From positions 124,001 through 188,000 of the forward strand of contig JADJLZ010000006.1 of the NCBI GenBank assembly GCA_016709875.1: a stretch of DNA of 64,000 nt. Direction: 5' to 3'. This document shows, in pieces, positions 35,145 through 45,411 of this stretch. The position numbers and the translations under genes are program-made. The stretch comes from Planctomycetota bacterium (GTDB taxonomy: Bacteria > Planctomycetota > UBA1135 > GCA-002686595). Positions within the stretch are counted from its first letter, which is position 1, and each line of letters starts with the position of its first letter. The notes below the pieces were generated by a model. The model saw nothing but the letters and a program-made list of their open reading frames with translations. It was not told where the DNA came from and ran no database searches.

Positions 35145-38008
35145 GCGGCACCCGCCTTGCGCCGACGGACGAGGGTCCAGGCTGCGGCCAGCACGAGCAG
35201 AACGAGGGGGGCGGCCGCGAGCATGCTCGCGCGCAGCCACGAGCGGCGCTGCGGCTCGACCCAGGGCAGCACGGGAGCGCCCGCCCGGCGCGCGAGCAGG
35301 CCGACGACGCGCTCGGGCAGCGTCAGGCGCGCCGCGCACTGCACCAGAAAACGCGCGTTCTCGCAGCCCTCGCGCTCGATCCAGGCGTCCTGGAACATCG
35401 TCGAGCAGCCGATCAGTGTGAACGAGTCGCTCTCGACCGCGAGAGGCTGCGTACCGAGCATTGTCTTGCCCCGGGAGGAGAACTCGTCGGGAGGGAGGTC
35501 TCCGCCCTTCCACTCGAGCGACCAGCAGCGCGGCGAGCTCGCGACCAGCGTGCGTGCGCCGAGGGCCTGCGGCGCGAGCTGGATGCGGTTTGCGAAGGGC
35601 ATCAGGAGCTCTCCGAGCGGGCTCGCGGCGCGCACGAGCAGCGGATTCGCGCCGCTCGTCCGCTCGATCCGCCGCCCGGCGCTCTCGCGGTCGACGCTCT
35701 CGTCGAGCTGCGCGCTGGCGCACAGGTCGTCGAAGAAGACCTCGAGCACGAGCTCGACGCCGGCGCTCGCGGGCCAGCCCTGCTCGAGGTCGCACAGCTG
35801 CCGCTCGGGCCACCACGCGGGCTGGCTGGCGTGCTCGGCGCGCGCGCGCGGTCGGACGACGTAGTGCTGTGCCGCGACGAGCGCCTTGCCGCCGGCGGCG
35901 AGTTGGCGCTCGAGCTCGCTGCGCAGCGGCTGGATGTCGCGGCGCGGCTGCAGCCACAGGAACAGATCGGCCGGCTGCGCGGGCGCGGGGCTCTCGCTCG
36001 AGACCGATTCGAGCTTGAAGTCGTGCTCGGCGAGCAGCGCGCGTGCGCGGCCGTAGGGATCGCCGCTCGTGGGAGCGAAGAGCTGCTTGGATTCGTAGGC
36101 GAGGCGGCTCTCGGCGGGGGAGAGGCGCGGCCGATCGGTGGCGGCGGCGATGCGCACGCTCTTTCCCGTGCGCAGGCGCTCGAAGGCGAAGCCCAGGCGG
36201 AAGGCGAGGTCGTCGAAGCTCGCGCGTTCAGGGAACTCGAGGCGCTCGCTCCGACCGTCGCGCTCGAGCAGCAGCCCGGCGGCGATCTCGCGCACGAGCG
36301 TGGTCTCGTCCTGGCGCGAGGTGACGCGCAGCGCGTGCAGGCCGTGCGCGGGCGCGTCGGCGGCCTCGATGCGCTCCTCGGCGATCTCGAGCGTGCCGCT
36401 GCGCGCGCGCAGCCGCTCGAGCAGCTCGCGCAGGTTGGCGAGCTCGGGGCGGTATTCGCTCGGCAGTCGTTCGTCGGGCGAGAAGCACAGCGTCGCGCGC
36501 AGCGGGCCGGCCTCGCGGCACAAGTCCACGAGCTCGGGTGCGAGGGCATTCGCGCCCTCGCGCGTCGCGTCCAGGGCCCAGCCCGCGGGCGCGAACGCGC
36601 GCACGAACGCGAGCAGCGCGAGGCCCGCCGCGGCGGCGCCGATCGTGCGCCAAGGCCAGCGCCGGGACTGCGGTGCTGCGCGGCGCCGGCGGGCGAACCA
36701 GAACAGGGCGAGCGCGAGCGGCAGGGCGCCGACGACGAGCGTGCGCGCCCAGCCGCGGCCGACGAGCGGCAGCGGCGCGGGCTGGGTCGCGGCGACGCTG
36801 GCGAAGGCGCGTCGCTCGGGTGAGGCGAGCGTGCGCACGAGCACCTCGAGCAGCGCGCGGTGCGCGTAGTTCTCGGCTGCGAGGTCGGGATCCTCGAAGG
36901 GGGTCGCTGCGCCGAAGACGACCAACCGGCCGCGCCAGGGATCGCGCGGCTCGAGCAGCGCCGCGAGCGTCGCGTGCGGCGCCGCGTTCTCGCCCAGGGC
37001 CGTCTTCTCCGAGCTCGCGGCGAGGATGTGGAAGTCGAGGGCGAGCGCTTCGAGCCGCGCGGGATCCGGGACGAAAGAAGTCGGCGCGCGGAAGAGCAGC
37101 GTGCCGTTGGGCTGTCCCGCGAAGCGTCGGAAGTCCTGCTCCGCTCCGGTCGAGCGCACCGGTCCGCCCTCTTGCGTGAGTGGCTGGCGCTCGGGAGCGA
37201 GGCCGAATTCGCCCAGCAGCGTCGCGGCGGGGAAGCCGCTGCGCTCGAGCGCGCTCGTCCAGGCACTGCCGGCGAGCACGACGCTCGTGCCGCGCTCGAG
37301 CAGCGAGCGCAGCGCGGCGAGCTGCGCGGGCGAGACCGCGCGCGGGGCGATCCAGAACAAGAGGTCGGGCGTCTCGACCAGCTTGCTGTCGCGGTCGAAG
37401 CTGCCGCGCACGGGATCGGAGAGCCGCGCGAGCTCGGTCTCGAGGCCGTGCAGATCCTCGGGCGACTCGAGCAGAATGCGCGGCTTGCGCGGCGCGAGCA
37501 GACCGTCGAGCTGTGCCTCGAGCAGGCGCGGCAGGTAGGCGAGTTTCTCGGGGGAGAGGCCCTCGACGAGCAAGGTTCCGCGCGCGCCGACCACCACGCG
37601 CAGCGTCGACCAGAGCGTCGTCTCGCGCCAGCCGTCGCGCTCGACCGTGCGCGCACGGAAAGGCGCCAGGCCCAGCGCTGCCGCGTGCGCGCCCAGGGCC
37701 GGGTCCGAGGCGGGATCCACGCGCGAGCAGCGCACGCGGCCCTCCGAGGCGCGCGCGAGCGTCGCGCAGAGCTCGCGCACAGCCGGGTCGAGGCGGCGGT
37801 ACTCGCCCTCGAAATACGCGGGGGCGCTCGCGAACCAGGTCACGCGCACGTCCTCGTCGAGGGCCGCAAGCCGCGCGGCGAGGGCGCGCTCGCCCGGCAG
37901 GCTCTCGCTCGCAAGGCCCGCGTTCTCGAGCGCGCGCGCTCCCTCGAGCACGCAAGCGCCGGCGACGAGGAGCAGCGCGAGGAGCGGCAGCAGCTCGCGC
38001 GGCTTCAC
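35141..38008 (-). CDS. GldG-like ABC-associated protein, double-length
   Basis: A 955-residue protein. Residues about 1-420 form one GldG/ABC_transp_aux unit behind an N-terminal TM helix: VRVTWFASAPAYFEGEYRRL, LLVEGLSPEKLAYLPRLLEA, PDLLFWIAPRAVSP. Two TM helices follow (about 430-500). Residues about 510-920 repeat the unit: LRATLCFSPDERLPSEYRPE, GLLLERDGRSERLEFPERAS, PADLFLWLQPRRDIQP. A last TM helix (APLVLLVLAAAWTLV) and basic tail end it. Single-unit GldG proteins have about 500-600 residues, so this looks like a tandem duplication in one chain. The start is GTG (complement of 38006-38008), GTGA overlap. Confidence 0.8.
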   Translation of the reverse strand: MKPRELLPLLALLLVAGACVLEGARALENAGLASESLPGERALAARLAALDEDVRVTWFASAPAYFEGEYRRLDPAVRELCATLARASEGRVRCSRVDPASDPALGAHAAALGLAPFRARTVERDGWRETTLWSTLRVVVGARGTLLVEGLSPEKLAYLPRLLEAQLDGLLAPRKPRILLESPEDLHGLETELARLSDPVRGSFDRDSKLVETPDLLFWIAPRAVSPAQLAALRSLLERGTSVVLAGSAWTSALERSGFPAATLLGEFGLAPERQPLTQEGGPVRSTGAEQDFRRFAGQPNGTLLFRAPTSFVPDPARLEALALDFHILAASSEKTALGENAAPHATLAALLEPRDPWRGRLVVFGAATPFEDPDLAAENYAHRALLEVLVRTLASPERRAFASVAATQPAPLPLVGRGWARTLVVGALPLALALFWFARRRRAAPQSRRWPWRTIGAAAAGLALLAFVRAFAPAGWALDATREGANALAPELVDLCREAGPLRATLCFSPDERLPSEYRPELANLRELLERLRARSGTLEIAEERIEAADAPAHGLHALRVTSRQDETTLVREIAAGLLLERDGRSERLEFPERASFDDLAFRLGFAFERLRTGKSVRIAAATDRPRLSPAESRLAYESKQLFAPTSGDPYGRARALLAEHDFKLESVSSESPAPAQPADLFLWLQPRRDIQPLRSELERQLAAGGKALVAAQHYVVRPRARAEHASQPAWWPERQLCDLEQGWPASAGVELVLEVFFDDLCASAQLDESVDRESAGRRIERTSGANPLLVRAASPLGELLMPFANRIQLAPQALGARTLVASSPRCWSLEWKGGDLPPDEFSSRGKTMLGTQPLAVESDSFTLIGCSTMFQDAWIEREGCENARFLVQCAARLTLPERVVGLLARRAGAPVLPWVEPQRRSWLRASMLAAAPLVLLVLAAAWTLVRRRKAGAA

Positions 38009-38747
38009 GCGCGGTTCCTCCGCACGGCGCGCGTGCTGAGCGCGAGGAAGAGCAGCGCGAGGCCCACGAACCAGGCGCAGGCGCCCAGCGAGAGCGAGCC
38101 GCGCAGGAAGCTCTGGTAGGGCGGCAGTGCCGAGAGGTGTTCGGAGAGGAACGAACCCAGGTGCAGGCCGGGCAGCGCGCCGTCGAGCACGGCCACGACG
38201 CGCTCTTCGCCCAGGTAGACCAGCACGAAGGAGGCGAAGGCCGCGCTGAGGAAGGCCACGATCTGGTCCGCGCTGAGTGCCGAGCAGAACGAACCCAGCG
38301 CGAGCAGCGTCGCGCCGAGCAGGAAGGCGCCGGCGTAGCCCGAGGCGATGCGCCCCAGGTCGGGATCGCCGAGCCAGACGAGCAATGCGACCACCGGCAG
38401 CGTGCCAGCCAGGAACAGTGCCAGCAGCGCGATGCTTGCGAGGTACTTGCCCGCGACGATCGCGCCGGGCGGCAGCGGCAGCGTCATCCACAACTCGAAG
38501 GTGCGCGAGCGCAGGTCCTCGGACCAGGAGCGCATCGAGAGTGCGGGCATGTAGAGCACGAAGAGCAGCGGCAGGAGCTCGAAGAGCGGGCGCATGTCGA
38601 GCTTCCCGGCCAGGAAGAAGCCGTTCATGAACACGCTCGTCGTCGCGAGCAGCGCCGCGATCGTCGCGACCCACGCGATCGACGAATCGAAGGCGGCGCC
38701 GAGCTCGCGCCCGGCGACCACCAGGGCCCCGCGCCAGGCGCGCGCGC

Positions 38748-38751
<4 letters not shown>
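38005..38751 (-). CDS. ABC-2 type permease (GldF-like)
   Basis: A 248-residue permease with six hydrophobic segments, including SIAWVATIAALLATTSVFM, LFELLPLLFVLYMPALSM, YLASIALLALFLAGTLPVVA and ACAWFVGLALLFLAL. MRSWSEDLRSRTFELWMTLP is the ABC-2 coupling region. With the ATPase upstream and the GldG-like protein downstream it forms an exporter-like complex. The start is GTG (complement of 38749-38751), overlapping the ATPase stop. Confidence 0.85.
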
Positions 38752-39487
<736 letters not shown>

Positions 39488-39491
<4 letters not shown>

Positions 39492-39675
39492 GCGGTGCGG
39501 ACGCCCATCATCTTCAGGAAGGTCATCATCGGGCACCAGTTCGTCAAGCCGGACTGCAGCAGATTCAGGCCGACGAAGGCGGTGAACAGGTACCAGTACG
39601 GGCTGACGCTGTACCCCAGGATCAGGGAGAGCAGGATGAAGGTGCCTGCGATCAGGCGCAACATGCGTTCGACGG

Positions 39676-39679
<4 letters not shown>
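39488..39679 (-). CDS. YgaP-like small membrane protein (DUF2892)
   Basis: A 63-residue protein with two TM helices (LIAGTFILLSLILGYSVS; YLFTAFVGLNLLQSGLT) and the ending NWCPMMTFLKMMGVR, in which the xxCPxxxxLxxxG pattern is typical of the DUF2892/YgaP membrane domain. It is set between the peptide importer and the Gld-type exporter, with overlapping start and stop codons on both sides. In YgaP this domain is joined to a rhodanese; here it stands alone. Role unknown. Confidence 0.8.
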
Positions 39680-40703
<1,024 letters not shown>

Positions 40704-40707
<4 letters not shown>

Positions 40708-41644
40708 GCAGGCTCCGGATGGTGGCAGGCGGCGCCCAGGGCCGCGTCGAAGACCGGCCGCTCGGCGTTGCAGCGCGAAGAGGCGCGCGCGCAGCGCGGG
40801 GCGAAGGCGCAGCCGGGGGGCAGTGCGGCGGGATCGGGCGGCGCGCCCGGGATCGGCAACGCGGGCGTGGCGAGCGGCGCGGAGAGGTCGGGCACGCTCT
40901 CGAGCAGTGCGCGCGTGTAGGGGTGGCGCGGGTGCTCGAACACGCGCTCGGTCGGACCGCACTCGGCCGCGGTGCCGGCGTACATCACCAGCACACGCTC
41001 GGCGGCCGCGGCGACCACGCCCATCGAGTGCGTCACGAGCACGAGCGACATGCCGTTCGCGCGCCGCAGCGAGGCCAGCAGTTCGAGGATCTGCGCCTGC
41101 ACGGTGACGTCGAGCGCCGTCGTCGGCTCGTCGGCGAAGAGCAGGCGCGGCCGGCACAAGAGGGCCATCGCGATGCACACACGCTGGCGCATTCCCCCCG
41201 AGAGCTCGTGCGGATACGCGCCCAGGCGCTCTTCGGGCGCAGGGATGCCGACTTCCGCCAGCGCGTCGCGTGCGCGCGGGCGCGCCTCGCGGCGCTGCAG
41301 ACCCTGGTGCACCTCGAGCACCTCGCACAGCTGCTCCTCGATCGAGAGCAGCGGGTGCAGCGCGGAGAGCGGATCCTGGAACACGATCGCGAGCTCGCGC
41401 CCGCGCAGCCTGCGCGCCTGAGCGGCCGACCGTCGAACGCGATGCGCCGCGAACGAACCTGCGCGGAGGGCGGCAGCAACTCGAGCAGCGCCAACTGCGC
41501 GACCGACTTGCCCGAGCCCGATTCGCCGACGACCGCGAGTGTCTCGCCCGCCTCGACCGCGAAGGAGAGCTCGTTCACCGCCTGCACGCGGCCGCGCGCG
41601 GTGGGGAAGGCGACCTGCAGGCCCTCGACCTCGAGCAGGCTCAT
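40704..41644 (-). CDS. Peptide-type ABC importer ATPase (OppD-like), with one frameshift
   Basis: The N-terminal frame gives MSLLEVEGLQVAFPTARG and Walker A VGESGSGKSVAQLALLEL. The C-terminal frame gives ELAIVFQDPLSALHPLLS, signature HELSGGMRQRVCIAMAL, Walker B LLFADEPTTALDVTVQ and the cysteine tail CAFAPRCARAS. The switch is at about 41412-41430 within a gcgcgc-type stretch. Length 941 nt has remainder 2, fitting one lost base. Restored, the protein would have about 313 residues, normal for OppD/DppD. Probably a sequence error; otherwise the importer would lack one ATPase. Confidence 0.88.
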
Positions 41645-42636
41645 CGACGCAGCTCCGGGAGGCGCGGGTCGAGCGCGTCGCGCAGCGCGTCGCCGAGCAC
41701 GTTCAGCGCCAGCAGCGTCGCCGCGATCGCAAGACTCGGCCAGAGCACGAGCCACCAGTCGAAGGAGAGCGGTGTCAGCGCCTCCGCGCCCTCGACCGCG
41801 AGCAGGCCCCAGCTCACCTTGGGCGGCTCGATGCCCAGGCCCAGGAAGGAAAGGAAAGCCTCGTAGAGCATCACGGCCGGTACGGTCAGCGTCAGGTAGA
41901 CGAGCACGACCGGCAAAACGTTGGGCAGCAGGTGCGCGAAGAGGATGCGAGGCCGCGAGGCTCCCAGCACGCGCGCGGCCTCGACGAATTCGCGCTTCTT
42001 CAGGGACAGCACCTGTCCGCGCACCACGCGCGCCATCGTCAGCCAGGTGAAGGCGCCGAGCAGCACGTAGAAGACCGTCTCGCGGTCGATGCCGAAGTCG
42101 CGCTCGAGCTCGGCGCGGTACTCGTTGACCACGCCGATCAGGAAGATCACCAGGAACACGAAGGGCAGCGAGAAGCACAGATCGACGAAGCGCATCATCG
42201 CGTTGTCGACACGCCCGCCGGCATAGCCCGCGACCGCTCCCCAGGAGACGCCGATCACCAGGCTCGTGAGCGAGGCGAGCAGCGCGACCTCGAAGGAGGT
42301 GCGGCTGCCCCAGACGATGCGCGCGAGCAGATCGCGGCCCTTGGCATCGGTGCCCAGCCAGGGCCCGGTCTGCCAGTCGCCGAAGATGCGCTCGCGCAGC
42401 GCGACGAGCTGCGAGTCGATCCACGAGAGCTTCCAGTACTCGGGCGTGAAACCGTGCGCCCCAAAGTGCTCCCAGGGCCAGGCCGGGGCGAGCGGGCGAT
42501 CGCGCAGCGCGAGCGCAGCGGGCGAGGGCAGCGGCAGGAGCGGCGCGAACAGGCTCGCCAGCGCGAGCGCGAGCAGGAACAGCGCCGCCACGCGCGCGGC
42601 GCGGTTCGCGCGCAGGGCGTTCCAGGCGTCGTTCAC
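41641..42636 (-). CDS. Peptide-type ABC importer permease (OppC/YejE-like)
   Basis: A 331-residue permease. It has an N-terminal TM and a long outer segment with PEYWKLSWIDSQL and GTDAKGRDLLARIVWGSRTS, the OppC/DppC signature. It also has the EAA loop EFVEAARVLGASRPRILFAH and the end LNVLGDALRDALDPRL. The SRTSFEVALLASL and FLSFLGLGIEPP motifs are also typical. The start is GTG (complement of 42634-42636), GTGA overlap with the OppB-like gene. Confidence 0.93.
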   Translation of the reverse strand: MNDAWNALRANRAARVAALFLLALALASLFAPLLPLPSPAALALRDRPLAPAWPWEHFGAHGFTPEYWKLSWIDSQLVALRERIFGDWQTGPWLGTDAKGRDLLARIVWGSRTSFEVALLASLTSLVIGVSWGAVAGYAGGRVDNAMMRFVDLCFSLPFVFLVIFLIGVVNEYRAELERDFGIDRETVFYVLLGAFTWLTMARVVRGQVLSLKKREFVEAARVLGASRPRILFAHLLPNVLPVVLVYLTLTVPAVMLYEAFLSFLGLGIEPPKVSWGLLAVEGAEALTPLSFDWWLVLWPSLAIAATLLALNVLGDALRDALDPRLPELRR

Positions 42637-43622
42637 TCCTCGCCTCCCGCGCGCATGCGCGGATCGATCCAGCCGTAGGAGAGGTCGACCAGCAGGTTGA
42701 AGCCGTAGACCAGCGCCGTGTAGAGGATCGTGACGCCCATCGCGAGTGTGTAGTCGCGATTGAGCGCGCTGTTCACGAAGTGCGAGCCCGTGCCCGGGAT
42801 GGCGAAGATGCGCTCGATCACCAGGCTGCCGGTGAGCACGCCCGCCGCCGCGGGGCCGAGCCAGGAGAGCACCGGCAGCAGCGCGCCGGGCAGCACGTGG
42901 CGCAGCAGCACGCGGCTCTCGGGCAAGCCCTTGGCGCGCGCGGTGCGCACGTAGTCTTGCGCCAGGACCTCGAGCGCTCCGGTGCGCACGAGGCGCGCGG
43001 CGTAGGCCGCGAAGGGCGCGCCCAGCGCGAACGCGGGCAGCACGAGGTGCCGCCAGCTGCCGTAGCCCGCGACGGGGAAGACCGGCCAGACGAGCGCGAA
43101 GACGAACAGCAGCGCGCTCGCGATCACGAAGTTCGGCAGCGCGATTCCCAGGCTCGTCGCCAGGCGCAGCACGACGTCGAGCGAGCGCCCGCGCAGGAGT
43201 GCGCTCGCGAGGCCGGCCGGGATGCCGACGCAGAGCGCGAAGACGAGCGCCAGCGTGCCCAGCGCGAGGCTGATCGGCAACGACTGTGCGAGGATGTCGT
43301 TGACGCTGAAGTCGCGGTAGCGGAACGAGGGTCCGAAGTCGCCGCTCAGCACGCCGCCGAAGACCTGCGTCCCGTCGCCGCCCAGAGCGCGCGCGCCGTG
43401 CTCGCCGAGCTCGAGCGGGCCGACGTACTCGCAGTACTGCTTCCACAGCGGCCAATCGAGGTGGTAGGAGGCGCGCAGATTGCGCTCGATCGCCGCCGGC
43501 AGCGGCCGTTCGCCGTCGAAGGGCCCGCCGCGCACGCCGCGCATCAGGCCGAAGGCGAGCGTGACGACCGCGAAGAGCGTCAGCGCGAACCACAAGAGGC
43601 GCCGCAGCAGGAAGCGCTTCAA
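42633..43622 (-). CDS. Peptide-type ABC importer permease (OppB-like)
   Basis: A 329-residue permease starting MKRFLLRRLLWFALTLFAVV. It has the long outer loop with NLRASYHLDWPLWKQYCEYV and GDFGPSFRYRDFSVNDILAQ, six TM helices, and the EAA loop DYVRTARAKGLPESRVLLRH. Near the end is GSLVIERIFAIPGTGSHFVN. The start is TTG (complement of 43620-43622), overlapping the OppA-like stop (TTGA). Confidence 0.93.
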   Translation of the reverse strand: MKRFLLRRLLWFALTLFAVVTLAFGLMRGVRGGPFDGERPLPAAIERNLRASYHLDWPLWKQYCEYVGPLELGEHGARALGGDGTQVFGGVLSGDFGPSFRYRDFSVNDILAQSLPISLALGTLALVFALCVGIPAGLASALLRGRSLDVVLRLATSLGIALPNFVIASALLFVFALVWPVFPVAGYGSWRHLVLPAFALGAPFAAYAARLVRTGALEVLAQDYVRTARAKGLPESRVLLRHVLPGALLPVLSWLGPAAAGVLTGSLVIERIFAIPGTGSHFVNSALNRDYTLAMGVTILYTALVYGFNLLVDLSYGWIDPRMRAGGEE

Positions 43623-45268
43623 CGCGGGGCTCCGGCGCTGCGCCAGTGCCAGAACTTGGGGAAGTGCTCGTCGAGCTCGTTCGCGCCGAAGCCCGCAAGG
43701 CGCGGATCGACGAGGTTGCGCGTGACGAAGCTCCACAGCGGCAGGATCGGCAGCTCCTCGAGCAGCAGCGCCTCCGCCTCTTCGAGCAAGCGCGCGCGCT
43801 CGGGGTCGCGCGCGCGCCGCGCCTGCGCGAGCAACTCGTCGTAGCGCGCGTTCGACCAGCCGGTGCGGTTGTTCTCGCTGCCGCTCTCGAAGATCTCGAG
43901 GAAACCGAGCGCGTCGGTGTGGTCGGCGACCCACGACGAGCGCGAGACCTCGTAGCGCAGGTTGCGCTGGCTGTCGAGCGCGACGCGCGCCTCCTGGTTG
44001 AGCAGGTGCGACTCGACGCCCAGCTCGCGGCGCCAGCCGTCCGCGACGACCTCGGCGACGTCCTTGTTGGTCGACTGCGTGGCGAACAGGATCTCGACCG
44101 GCGGGAGCGCGCGCGCGCCCGGGCCGTAGCCCGCCTGCGCGAGCAGCGCGCGCGCCTCCTCGAGGTCCTGCGCGCGCGTGCCGTGGCGCAGCGCACCCGG
44201 ACGCGCGCCGTGGATCGCGGGCGGCAGGAAGCCCCAGTTGGGCGCCTCGCCCGCGCGCAGCACACGCTTGGCGATCGCCTCGCGGTCGACGCACAGCGCG
44301 AGCGCGCGCCGCACGCGCGGGTCGTCGAAGGGCGCCTGCGTCGTGTTGAAGCGGTAGAAGCCGCTCGCGAGGTAGGGCGAGGCCTGGAAATCCTCGCGCT
44401 CGCGCAGCGCGTCGAGCGCCGCGGTGGGCACGTTGTCGATCCAGCCCACCTCGTGTGTGAGGTACAGGTTGAGCGCCGTCTCGAGGTGCTCGACGCACAG
44501 GCAGTCGACGGTCTCGAGCGCCACCGAGCGCGCGTCCCAGTAGGTCGCGCTCTTCACGAAGCGCAGCCGGTCGTTCACCCGCCGCAGCGCGAGGCGGTAG
44601 GGACCGTTGCCGACGAAGTGCGCGGGCTTGGTCCACTCGACGCGCCAGCGCTCGCCGAACTCGTGCTGCACGCGCTCGAGGTTGGCGCGACACACAGGCA
44701 TCAGCGGCACGCTCGCGAGCACGCCCAGGAAGAAGGGCGTGGGCGCTTCGAGCTCGAGCAGCAGCGTGAGCGCATCGCTGGCGCGGATGCCGACCGTGTC
44801 GAAGGACGGGCGTGGCGCGCCGTCCTCGCCGGTCTCGCTCGTGAAGGCGCGCGCGCCCTTCACGTACCACAGCTGGTAGGCGTAGGCCGCGGCCGTGCGC
44901 GGGTCGAGCAGGCGCCGGAAGGAGTAGACGAAGTCCTCCGCCGTCAGCGGATCGCCGTTGGACCAGCGCGCGTCTTCGCGCAGGTGGAAGGTGTAGCGCA
45001 GGCCGTCGGGCGAGACCTCCCAGCTGCGCGCGACGCCGGGTCGCGGTTCGAGCGTGTCGGGGTCCTCGACCAGCAGCCCCTCGTAGAGGAAGCGCAGCAC
45101 CTTCATCTCCGGGACGCCGGTGACCGAGGCCGGGTCGAGCGAGGCGACCTCGCCGGGGTTCACGAAGGCGAAATCCGGCGGATCCAGGCGCGCCCCGTGC
45201 CCCGCGAGGACGAGCAACGCCAGGCCGGCGAGCGGTCCGAGGAGCAGGATCGACAGTCCGCGCGGCAT
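43619..45268 (-). CDS. Peptide-type ABC importer substrate-binding protein (OppA-like)
   Basis: A 549-residue SBP_bac_5-family protein. It has an N-terminal signal or anchor (ILLLGPLAGLALLVLAG, no lipobox) and the family motifs EVASLDPASVTGVPEMKVLR, FLYEGLLVEDPDTLEPRPGV, FHLREDARWSNGDPLTAEDF, KPAHFVGNGPYRL and DPRVRRALALCVDREAI. It binds peptides or similar solutes for delivery to the OppB/OppC pair. It is the first gene of the ten-gene chain and divergent from the second importer. Confidence 0.93.
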   Translation of the reverse strand: MPRGLSILLLGPLAGLALLVLAGHGARLDPPDFAFVNPGEVASLDPASVTGVPEMKVLRFLYEGLLVEDPDTLEPRPGVARSWEVSPDGLRYTFHLREDARWSNGDPLTAEDFVYSFRRLLDPRTAAAYAYQLWYVKGARAFTSETGEDGAPRPSFDTVGIRASDALTLLLELEAPTPFFLGVLASVPLMPVCRANLERVQHEFGERWRVEWTKPAHFVGNGPYRLALRRVNDRLRFVKSATYWDARSVALETVDCLCVEHLETALNLYLTHEVGWIDNVPTAALDALREREDFQASPYLASGFYRFNTTQAPFDDPRVRRALALCVDREAIAKRVLRAGEAPNWGFLPPAIHGARPGALRHGTRAQDLEEARALLAQAGYGPGARALPPVEILFATQSTNKDVAEVVADGWRRELGVESHLLNQEARVALDSQRNLRYEVSRSSWVADHTDALGFLEIFESGSENNRTGWSNARYDELLAQARRARDPERARLLEEAEALLLEELPILPLWSFVTRNLVDPRLAGFGANELDEHFPKFWHWRSAGAPR

Positions 45269-45411
45269 CGCCCGGCGAGGATACGGTCGCGCACGGGCGA
45301 GTTCACCTGCGCGCACGCTCCCCGCCTGCGCTCGAGGCGTGAAAAAACAGGCCCGCGACCGTACTCTCGGGCTGCCGCGCGGGTACTCCCCTGACCCGGA
45401 GGTAGAGCCCC
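45269..45411. promoter_or_regulatory. Shared divergent promoter region of two peptide importers
   Basis: The 143 bp between the two substrate-binding-protein genes must hold both promoters. A relatively A-rich stretch, gtgaaaaaacagg, lies about 70 bases before the plus-strand ATG, and two tactc pentamers (in cgtactctcg and ggtactcccc) lie about 30 bases apart downstream of it. No ribosome binding site of standard form; the plus-strand ATG follows CCCC. No recognisable operator. Confidence 0.4.

Noticed and set aside
39492..39536. Longer N-terminus of the GldA-like ATPase from GTG at 39536
   Set aside because: It would overlap the YgaP-like gene by 49 bases and add an acidic head not typical of the family, whereas TTG at 39491 continues the four-base overlap pattern.
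45269..45411. Riboswitch or attenuator in the divergent importer region
   Set aside because: No paired elements of adequate length and no recognisable riboswitch core could be found by eye.
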